Assembly: GCA_025349905.2 (NCBI GenBank)
Contig: MU624587.1
Location: 1 to 45,709 of the forward strand
Length of the DNA stretch: 45,709 nucleotides
Reading direction: 5' to 3'
Source of the DNA: Blastocladiella britannica
Lineage: Eukaryota; Blastocladiomycota; Blastocladiomycetes; Blastocladiales; Blastocladiaceae
A program made the position numbers and the translations under genes. Every line of letters starts with the position of its first letter. The stretch's first letter is position 1. Below the pieces are notes generated by a model. That model saw only the letters and a list, made by a program, of their open reading frames with translations, had not been told where the DNA came from and made no database searches. Positions 31,093 to 40,424 of the stretch are shown here, in pieces.

Positions 31093-32070
31093 ATGACCTC
31101 GATCGGCACCGGCGTACGCTTCAAATAAATTCTATCCTACGTACTTGAGCGCTCACACCTATCATTTTTACCATGAATACAATAAATACAAAAAACGACT
31201 CGATCAGTACGATCTCTCTGCCTCGACCTACTCGCCCGACGGTCGCATCTTCCAGGTCGAGTACGCCGACAAGGCGGTTGAAAACTCGGGGTATTCATCA
31301 TCATTTAACATTTTTTGGCCTCGTCCGCCGCGATCAAGCGCCTTGACTGACTAAAAACATATTTAAAAAAGAACGGCCATCGGCCTCCGCTGCACCGACG
31401 GTGTCGTGCTGGCGATCGAAAATCTTGTGCCCTCGAAACTGCTGGTCCCCGGCTCCAACTGCCGCACCCAGTCGGTCGACTTCCACATTGGCATTGCCCC
31501 CGCCGGTCTGCAGGCCGACGGCCGCCACCTGGTGACGCGTGCGCGCGACGAGGCGGCGCAGTGGCGCTCCACCTACAAGTCGCGCATAGGCGGCAAGGCC
31601 CTGGCCGAGCGCATTGCCAACTACACGCAGGCGTACACGCTGTACTCGTCGGTGCGTCCGTTTGGTGCGTCCGTGATCATGGGTACCGTCGACGACGAGG
31701 GACCGCAACTGTACATGATTGATCCTGCCGGCCAGTACAATGTGCGTTTTTTTTGCTATATTCACGGACACCACGAATTTTTTTTTGACAGGGATACCGC
31801 GGCGTCGCGATCGGCAAGGGCAAGCAGGTGGCCAAGACCGAGATCGAAAAGCTCAACTTCCAGACGCTCACCTGCCGCCAGGCGGTGCGCGAGGCCGCCC
31901 GCATCTTGCACGTGGTGCACGACGAGGCCAAGGACAAGGACTTTGAGCTCGAGCTCACGTGGGTGTGCACAGAGTCCAAGGGCAAGCACGCCAAGGTGCC
32001 CGCGGACGTTGTTGCCGAGGCCGAGCAGTTTGCCAAGCAGGCGCTGAACCCCGACGAGATGGAGGACTGA
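31093..32070 (+). CDS. PSMA3: 20S proteasome subunit alpha type 3 (alpha7)
   Basis: Exons 31093-31113, 31208-31290, 31372-31741 and 31792-32070 give 250 aa (human PSMA3 255). It is one of the seven alpha-ring subunits that gate the 20S core. The seven-codon first exon encodes MTSIGTG and joins directly to [19 protein letters not shown], matching the PSMA3 N-terminal gate peptide. Further matches are [68 protein letters not shown] and FELELTWV, ending in a short acidic tail DEMED. The apparent open frame around 31145 lacks an ATG and is intronic; the start choice depends on the micro-exon. Confidence 0.96.
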
Positions 32071-32137
32071 TCTCAATGTCACGGATTTTTTTTATCTTTC
32101 ATATCTGCTGCAACGCAAGCCCTGAGCCCTCAACCAA

Positions 32138-32143
32138 AATAAA
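32138..32143 (+). terminator. Probable PSMA3 poly(A) signal inside the argJ leader
   Basis: AATAAA lies 68 bp after the PSMA3 stop and only 7 bp before the argJ ATG at 32150. Either PSMA3 is cleaved inside argJ coding sequence or the A-rich leader merely resembles a signal. The two genes are tandem with 79 bp from stop to ATG. Confidence 0.4.
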
Positions 32144-32149
32144 ACAAAA

Positions 32150-33533
32150 ATGTCCTCGTCGCGCATTGCCCGGCTCGCTGCCCTTCAGCCCGCTGCCGAC
32201 ACGATCCGGCTCCCGCTCGGCTTTACCGTGTCGGGCGTATCGGCCGGCGTGAAAAAGGCCAAAACGGCGACGCCGCCGCTGGACCTGGCGCTGTTTGCAT
32301 CGTCGGCGCCGTGCACGGCCGCCGCCACCTTCACCACCAACCTATTTGCCGCTGCCCCCGTGACCTTGTCCAAGCGTCTGCTCGATGCCGCTGGCCACAG
32401 CGGGTTCCGCGCACTGGCCATCAATGCCGGAAACGCCAACGCATGCACGGGCGCGCAGGGTGAGGCGGACGCGCGTGCCATGGCCGATGCCGCCGCGCAC
32501 GCCATCGGCGCCCCTTCCGGCACGGCCCTGATCATGTCCACCGGCGTGATTGGCACCCAGCTGCCAGTTGCGAAAGTCACGGCGGGGATCGCGGCCGCGG
32601 CCGGATCGCTCGGATCCTCGGGCCAGCATCTGGTCAGCGCGGCGCGCGCAATCATGACCACTGACACGTTTCCAAAGTACGCGTCGCGGCAGTACGTGCT
32701 TCCAGCTTCAGGGACCAAGTACATGCTTGCGGGTGTGTGCAAAGGCGCCGGCATGATCCACCCGCGCATGGCGTGCCACCTGCCCACGAACCAGGGTACC
32801 ATGCTGGGGGCGTTGCTGACGGATGCGGCCATTGATCCGGCGCTGGCGTCCGTTGCCCTGGATGCGGCCGTGGACTCGTCCTTCAATGCCGTCTCGGTGG
32901 ACGGAGACACTTCTACCAATGACACGGTGGTGCTTCTGGCCAACGGCATGGCCGCTGCTCCCGGATCCAAGCCGATCAGTCGCGGTGGGGACGATGCGCG
33001 CGCGTTCCAGTCACATCTGGCCGAGTTTACGCGCGATCTCGCCAGCCGCTTGGTGTGGGACGGCGAGGGCGCCACCAAGTTTGTGGCGATCCGTGTCCGG
33101 TCGCACGATCGCATCGTGAGCAAGGCGATCGCCGAGTCGGTGGCAACGTCACCTCTCGTCAAGACTGCCTTTTTTGGCCAGGACGCGAACTGGGTACCTT
33201 ATTTTTATACATCTCAAGTGACTCCTACTGACCTCCTCTGAGCAGGGACGCATCCTCTGTGCGGTGGGATACACGTCGCTTCCCGCGCCGGATCGCGCAC
33301 AACTTGCTCCCGAGACAGTGTCGCTGAGCATGCGTTCGCGCGGAGGCGAAATCAAGCTCGTGGAGCGAGGCGTCCCGCGGCTTCCCATGGACGAGGCGCT
33401 GGCTGCCCGTATTCTGGCAGAGGACGAAATCGATGTGGATGTCGACATGGGGAACGGCGATCAGGCCGCAACTTATTTCACATGCGACTTTTCGCACGAG
33501 TATGTGAGTATCAATGCCGATTATCGGTCGTGA
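32150..33533 (+). CDS. argJ: Glutamate N-acetyltransferase / ornithine acetyltransferase (ArgJ)
   Basis: Exons 32150-33193 and 33246-33533 encode 443 aa. ArgJ recycles the acetyl group between N-acetylornithine and glutamate in arginine synthesis and cleaves itself into alpha and beta chains; in fungi it is mitochondrial. Signatures: GFTVSGVSAGVKK, RALAINAGNANACTGAQG, STGVIGTQLPV, AARAIMTTDTFPK, GVCKGAGMIHPRMA, TMLGALLTDAAI, FNAVSVDGDTSTNDT and VKTAFFGQDANWGRI, with a C-terminal CDFSHEYVSINADY. In relatives the cleavage site reads MA-Thr-(M/L)L. Here eight residues (CHLPTNQG, codons 32774-32797) stand between MA and the presumptive nucleophile Thr (~residue 217). The Ser/Arg-rich N-terminus is a plausible presequence. 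Confidence 0.94.
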
Positions 33534-33607
33534 TCAGTCGTGATTAATTGCACATTTCGCTCTTTTCCCATTTCGCAACTTCAAATATATCTTTATAAAT
33601 CACAACA

Positions 33608-36600
33608 ATGTTGACACTTGCAAACGCGATACACGGAAAACTCGCGGCCTGGCGCCATTCCACAGGTGTAAGTGTGCAAATTTATCGATGATAAATGGAA
33701 ACTCACCCGCATTCCACTAATCTAGCTCAAGTTTGCTGCATTTCTTATTCCACTGGCATTTTCAGCGACCTTGTTCTTCCTTTTCTTAATCCCAGCCGAA
33801 TTGAACGACGCGAAACTTCCAAGTCGAACAAGGCAGGAGCCCGGTTTTCTTGTGCCTCGAGCCGAAGTAAAGGGCGATGCTGCTCCATTGACGAACCCAC
33901 TCGATCGGACTGGTACAACCAAGGGAAACGTCATTTATGGACCAAACTGACATGAGTGCTGCATTACCAGGGACTGTATTGAAAACCACCACTGCAACGA
34001 CCCAATTGGCAGTATGGTCCACAATACCAACAGCAACAACGTCAACAACAACGCCAACGCCAACGCCAACTGTATTGGTACCTTCTTCACTGGCAGACAT
34101 TTCTTTTCCGCCAATCCAACCCCTCCCATTGCCCACCCCGCAATCGCCTGCACTTTGGAAGCAACCTCCAAAACTGGTCATCGCTGGTCCCTCGCTCATC
34201 CCATCCTGCACGCGTGATGCTGTCCGCGTGGACTTGTTTGGGACGCGTGGCATGTCCGTCACCTACACTTTCGCCTATTCCGGGTCCAATGCTGCGATTG
34301 CTGCCCAGTTTGCCGCCGTTTACGGATCACCCCGCGTCGAGCCGCTGCTGTTGATCCAATCTCAATGGATTACCGAGGCCGGATTCAATGTCACCGTGAC
34401 TGCATACGAGTCTTTTGCGACCAATGGCGCCGCATATGCAACGTCGGCGGGGTACTCTGTGCGACGGGCTCCAGTAGCGGCAGGCGTCGTGGTTCCCATC
34501 GTTTCCCATTCGCTTCCAGCGCAATCAGTCACATTGGGCGAGACCATTCACTCTGAGCTCTTGGTCCAGGTCCCAACCTGCTCGGCGACAAACGCGACGT
34601 TGACGGCGACAGCTATCAAATACAGCTGGAGACTCATGGACGAAACCACAGGCGTGGTGGTCGTTCTCGAAGGCGCGCCGGCCGTATCGGGCCTGACCAC
34701 GGCAGCCGTATCCATCCCCGCGGCGCTCCTTCAGTACGGAGACTACACGCTGATTGGGAGCGTCACCATCAACGGCACTACCACGGCCGCCGCGTCGCTC
34801 GTCAGGATTGTACCCTCTCCCGTCTCCGTCACGCTTGGACCAGCGGTCCTCTCGGTCGATAGTGCGACCGGTACCACACTTGCAGCAACCATCCTGGACC
34901 CAGATACGCCTGTTCTTGGGCCGCGCGCCGTCACATGTGCGTGGACTGCGTGCTCGACCGCATGCTATGCGTTTTCCATGTCGTGTGGGTCACTCCCCAT
35001 TCCCGCTGGGTTTGTCTGGCTGGGGGCCGACGTCATGTTTGTGTTCACGGTCACGGACCGCGCTCTGCCGTCCCGGTCGGCGTCTGCTAGCATAGTGCTG
35101 CAAGCAGTGCGGCCCGAAGTACCCCGTCCCGTGATCACGTCCGACATGACACAGCCGTACCTCTCTCCGGGCCAGCAAATGACGCTGACAGTGACCCCGG
35201 GGCTTGTCGCTGGTCGACAGAACAAGTCGCGTTACCTTTGGAACATTTCTCCGCGGTCGCCGACCACCATCGCCATGACGGCCCCAACGTCGCTACAATC
35301 TTACACGGTCCCCATGGACGCGATCGCACCGGGATCGGTGGTGATTTTCCGGTGTATTGTAGCCGAGTCGTCCAACGCCACCCGATCCAATTTTGCCGAG
35401 TACGTGGTGACTGCCGCCGCGCCGCCGTCGCAGGGCCTGTTCTCAGTGACCAATGGTGCCACGGGCGTCGGCAATGGCGGCTCTTCCGATTCAAACGTTG
35501 CCATCCCGATACTTGCCTGGGAAGAGTCGCTTCGGATGGCTGCCACCGGCTGGACGGGTGGGATTGCTCCTTACCGCTACTCGTTTGGGTTTACTCGCCC
35601 CAATGCAACGTCGGCAGCAGGAGGAGATGATGGAGCACCAGCAGCATCAAGAGGGATGCGCGACTCGTACGTGGCCTTTCAGCAGACGACGCCATTTTAT
35701 TCGGGTCTTGTTCCCGTGCCGTCCATGGCCAGCGTGTTTTTGCTGGTCACGGACGCGGTTGGAGCCACCGTGCGCGTCGACCAAGCCCTGAGCGTATCAA
35801 CCAGCCCAACCGTGTCGACTGCGGTGATTCTGGCCCAGGCGACTGTGGCAGCGGCACGAATTAACGCGACCATGTCCGCCGCGAGTCCAAGAAAAGCGCT
35901 CTCCGATTTAGTGAGCCTCGCCCTGCCTCTCGATACTCGCGAGATGCCGCCGAGCTTGGCGCCATCGCTTCCTTCCGATCGTGCCACATTCAGCTCCTGG
36001 CACTCGACAATACTGCAATGGCTGCAGCAATTGGTGTCGTCCTTGTCTCCCCCGTCCTCGCTCAGCGTCATGGAAATTGGGGTAGCAGCCCAGTCGCTCT
36101 CGGTCCTGCAATCCATGTCGTTTAGCAACGCCAGCGCTGCTGACTTGGCTGCTGCGCTCTGGATTCTCGAGGCGACGATCCCGGCGCTGCGCAGCCAACA
36201 GTCGTCGGTTGCCCAGCTGCTTGCGACCCAAGCGGCACTGGTGCTCGACGCGATTGTATCAGCGTACTTGATGCCATCGCCGACTTCATCTCTGGCACGT
36301 CGCCAGGTCGATTCCACCTATTTCACAACTTCCAGTGTACTGCTATCAACGTCGACACCACCGGCGGCGGCACCGGCCCTGCCAGAAACGCAGCTCCAGG
36401 CAGTGGTATCGACGATCCTCTCGAGTCTCACGGACGGCGACACCTGCACGGTCCCAGGTCCCGCCCGCTATTTCGGCGCTTCCTCTGCTTCGGCGGTGGT
36501 GGCAGTGACGCGTCGGCAAAATGCGACCGCTGCTCCGTCGTTGCTGGCGGTCGGGTCCTTTGTCATTCCAGAGGCATCCGCGGCCGTTGTGGGAGGGGTG

Positions 36601-37332
36601 CTCTCTGCAGGTCTTATTGGGTGCTACGACGTGCAGTACAGCCAGTGGGTGCAACTACATGACTCGCAGTCCCACGGCATCGTGTCACCAGGAGTGTTGA
36701 CGATTGCCGAATTTGCAGTGGACGCGAGCACTGGCACGGGTACAGTGCAGCAAGTGCCCTCGAGTTCCGCGGCCGCCTCAGGTACTCCACAGCGAATGCA
36801 AGAGTACACCGCCACAGGCCTGCCGCCGCCGGCCGCGGGAGGAACGACAACTGGCAGCCTGCGCTGCGTTTACTGGTCGGGAACGGACTGGATCAATGAC
36901 CGGTGCACGTCCACGCCGGCACTTCAGGTGAATGGAACAGCAGGGGGCGGTGGTGATGCGACGACAACAATGCAGTGCAACTGTCCGGTCGGACGCGCTT
37001 ACGCGGTCCAGCTCACACCGACCCGCTCTGATGACGTGCCGCCATCGCAATCCGGATCGCCGTCGTCAACGATCTTTCATTCCACCGGTTCAGGACCATC
37101 GCCGGCCTCGCCTACAGCGGACAAATCGCAAACGGTGGCGACCGGTTCCACTACCGCAACGGGTGGTGGGAGCCCTGCGGGAGCCATTGTCGTGACGCTG
37201 CTGGCGTTTGTCATGGCGAGCGGTGGGTTTGTTGTTTGGAAACGCCGGAGGAGCATGATCCAACAAACGCCGCCGCGACCTACGGGCATCTTCTCGAACT
37301 GGAGACAGGAGCGTGCGCAAGGACTCATCTAA
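33608..37332 (+). CDS. REJ-like single-pass surface protein with degenerate GPS motif
   Basis: Exons 33608-33667, 33726-33912 and 33971-37332 join in phase to 1202 aa. Residues 21-44 (LKFAAFLIPLAFSATLFFLFLIP) are hydrophobic and follow a basic N-terminus, so they are a signal peptide or anchor. A Thr/Pro-rich stretch leads to a ~900-residue ectodomain with repeated beta-rich modules and many N-glycosylation sequons (NAT, NGT, NVT). Cys-paired segments such as CAWTACSTACYAFSMSC and the overall order resemble the REJ region of polycystin-1 and sea-urchin receptors for egg jelly. Near residues 1047-1095 lies a GPS-like block, CVYWSGTDWINDRC then CNCPVGRAYAV. A Ser/Thr/Gly stalk leads to a transmembrane helix at ~1152-1172 (GAIVVTLLAFVMASGGFVVW), a KRRR stop-transfer and a 27-residue tail. 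No channel domain follows, unlike polycystin-1. Role is probably adhesion or signalling at the surface, by inference only. Confidence 0.75.
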
Positions 37333-37451
37333 GAGTATATTTTTTACATGACTTGATCAAATACAATACCACTTTTTCCCAGTGCCAGTCGATCCAGGTT
37401 CAAAAAACAATTCCATTGTACATTTACGCTCCGGAGGTGATCTCAGCTCTG

Positions 37452-39939
37452 TTACTCCTCGTCGTCGTCGTGGGCAAGCCCGAGCTCCTCCAGCTTGTTG
37501 AGCACATGATCCGGCGCGTCCTCGTCCGCCATGAGGTGCGGGTGCGGGTGCGACCGGGTCCGCGGGCTCCCAGGCGCCGACAACGGCCGCCCGACGCGCG
37601 GCTGCTCTCCCGGGGTCTTAGGCAGCGACCCGCCGCCGTCGCTGGTCCCGGACGGCGACGACGCGTAGTAGTCCTGGGCGCCACCACCACCACCGCTGTT
37701 GTGGCCGCGCGCAAACGACGCCGGGTACGTGCGCTTGAGCGCCAGGTGACGTGCTTTCACGTACTCGAGGCCCATGCGCTTCCAGTCGAGAATGTCCGAC
37801 AGCCGCTCGGTGCGGTTGCGCAGGTTGATGCGCTGGCGCCGCGACTTGAGGCAGAACGACAGCATCTTGTCGGCCAAGTGCTCGACCGACTCGTCCACCG
37901 ACTTGAGTCGGCGGTCGACAATGTAAATCCCATAGTCGTCGGGGGTCTCGATAATCTCTTCCATGTAGCAGCCGAAACCCGACAGGTTGGTGGTGATGCT
38001 TGGCACGCCCATCACGGTGCACTCGGCCGGCGTGTATCCCCCTTTTTATTGTATTTGGTGTCAGTCGAGTGCACCCCCATAGCAAAAATAAAAAAAGATA
38101 AAGTCGTACAAGGCTCGTAGTACGACGGGAACACGCCAAGGTGGCACCCGCGCACAAACTCTTCATAGTCAAGTCCAAACAGCGGGTTGTTGGCGTTGAG
38201 GAACTCGGGGTGGTACACGACCTTGACGCGGTCATGCGGGGCGTTAAACAGCTGCAAGCGACGGACAGCTCCCAGCACCGGGTCGCCAGCGTCGTCGACC
38301 ATGTTGTGGGTGACCACGGGCGGGAGCGCGTCGCGCTTCATGGCGTACACGCGGCGCTTGAGCAGCACCGTCTCCTCGGCGGTCATGAGCGCCGATCCCG
38401 GGTCGGGCGCTACCCCACGGGCCGCCTGCTCAAACAACCGTTTCCCAATCTCCTTTTGAATGTCGCTGACCGTGTCCTTGAGCGATTTGATCACCGCGTG
38501 GCCCTTGAGCGTCTCCACCGTGAACGAGTGGTTGGGCGCTGGCATGATCACAAACGCCACCACCGTCATCTTGGAGCCCATTGCCTTCAAGCGGCCGTTG
38601 AGCCGCGCCAGCGACTCGAGGAACATGTCAACGCCCTTGTTGCGGAACTCTTGCCGGCCAGCCGTGAAAAAGTAAAGCGTGTTTTCAAAGTCGAGCTCGC
38701 CCAAGTGCCCGTAAAAGTGCTATATATGGTGTGGTGTGTTTGAGGATCAAGTAAGGGAGGTCTCAAATGAATGAAAAAAGAGAAACGTACACCGCGAACA
38801 AAGTCGTGGATCTTGGACTTTGCGACCGCGTGCAAGTTCTGGAACTCGTGCATGGCGGCAAACTTGACCACGTTGAGGCCGTTGGGCAGCACGCCGTCGG
38901 GCTTGCGCTTGAGCAAGTGCTCCGATTCCCAGGCGGTGATGTGCGAGACGGTGGTGAACACTTGCGCCGAGTGCGCGGCGGCGCGCTCAATGCAGTACCG
39001 GTGGTAGATTCCACGGCGGCCCGACTCGGCGTCCACGTCAAAGTGCTCCAGGTTGTTGTAGAAATCGACCGATCCGGCGCACAGGTACCGGCCTAGCAGC
39101 GTCGCGTGCGTGGTGAACACGGTCGCCACGTCAAACCCGCGGCGGCGGATTAGCGGCAGCGCCACGCCCGCTTGCCATTCGTGGAAATGGGCAATGAGGG
39201 CGTTGTTCTTTTCGCGGTGCATGAACTGTTGTTTTTTTTTTTCTTTTGATCAGTTCAAGTTCAGCAACCGCGAGTACGATCGCGCATATTGGCGGTTCGG
39301 TCCGGACAATGAAGCGGATCGCCGCCGTCCCCGATCCAGATCCAAACATGCTGCAGCACTCGGGGAAAAAAGAAAAAAGAAATGAATACACACCTCACCA
39401 ATCAACCACGCAATGCAATACCCGAGCATGATCGCATCGTTAGTCTCGGTATCGGTCGGCGGTGACGGCACACCGTAATTGGTAGCCATATCAAGTCGCC
39501 ATTCGTCGAGCTTGTGGGTGACCGACGACAAGTCAAACAGCACGACCCAGGGCGCGCCGTCAATCAGCCAGCGGCCGAACGTCCAGCGGACTCCGTGCTT
39601 GCCCATCACGTCGAGCGCGTCGCGAAGGTCGCGCGAGACAAGCCCCGGATCGGCGTGCTCCACCTCCATGGGAGCCGTGCGCTGGTTCAGCGGGCCCATC
39701 AGAACGTACCGGTTGCCGTACTCAGCCACCGTCACGGGCGCCTTAGTGCGGATCACCGTGTAAATTCCGCCAACTATTGGTTTCCACGAATAAAGTTTTG
39801 TTCAGTTTTTTTGGTCGCGAACTTGATTCCGCATCGCTTTACAGAAGTTGCAAAAATAAAGAAGGGACGTGGTCGGACCTTTGTTGGCAACCTCCCAAGC
39901 AGCTTCAAAGAGCCAGGGGCGGGTCACAGAACGCGGCAT
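37452..39939 (-). CDS. GSY1: Glycogen synthase (GT3)
   Basis: Minus-strand exons 39879-39939, 39394-39773, 38791-39225, 38110-38719 and 37452-38041 give 691 aa. The enzyme extends glycogen from UDP-glucose in the cytosol. It begins [21 protein letters not shown] then [14 protein letters not shown], the donor loop seen in yeast and animal enzymes. Other blocks: [103 protein letters not shown] with the catalytic E-x7-E, and the arginine cluster [16 protein letters not shown] that senses glucose-6-phosphate. The C-terminal ~90 residues are Ser/Pro-rich ([13 protein letters not shown]), likely the phosphorylation region. The 168-nt second intron (39226-39393) is longer than usual here. Confidence 0.96.
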
Positions 39940-40424
39940 GGCAATAATGGTCAAGAGGTAGAAAAACGTAAAAAAAACGTTGTGATCAATGGACGAGGAA
40001 AACGCGTGTGTGGTGGACGCGACAGTGAGGGAATAGGTGTCAATTGAATGAAAGAGAAAACGCGACTGGTGGGTGTCAGGGAGCGCGCTACTGTCAAGAA
40101 GTATCGCACGCGCTCTTGCTCTTGCAGCATGGGGAAAACGCAAAAATTCTAATCCCAATCTTCTGCAGCGAGTGACGCCACAATCTTCTTGATTGAACCC
40201 GAGCCTCAATGCACACAGGAAGGGGAGGGGGGCCTGGAGGACGGCGACTACTGTGCGATCAAGCAGCAGCGAGTACTCGGGCGTCGGGCGACCTGCACGC
40301 CGCCGTCCTGTCCACCGCCGTACCATCTCAGTGATAATCAATCTCGGAAATCAATCAAACTTAAGGCGGTCGAACCGCTTTTGGATTTTGCGGATAACGC
40401 GTATTGTATTGCATATTGAGTTTA
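39940..40424. promoter_or_regulatory. Upstream region of glycogen synthase gene
   Basis: A 485-bp stretch between the FERRY3-like stop and the glycogen synthase start, both on the minus strand. The synthase frame stays open upstream to 40341, but homology starts at the chosen Met, so this part is leader and promoter. A purine-rich run near 40209-40230 and an A/T-rich block near 40330-40420, beside the FERRY3-like stop, are visible. I saw no RNA gene or repeat. Confidence 0.4.

Noticed and set aside
31145..31354. Apparent proteasome subunit start upstream of QYDLSAS
   Set aside because: The frame has no ATG; the true N-terminus MTSIGTG is in a micro-exon at 31093-31113 that joins in phase.
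32771..32797. ArgJ insertion as a tiny intron
   Set aside because: A GT...AG pair (22 nt) exists but removing it breaks the frame; the 24-nt segment is in frame and has no splice signals at its ends.
37236..38120. Plus-strand 294-codon open frame opposite glycogen synthase
   Set aside because: It lies antisense to well-conserved glycogen synthase exons; its Arg/Pro-rich content is the shadow of GC-rich codons.
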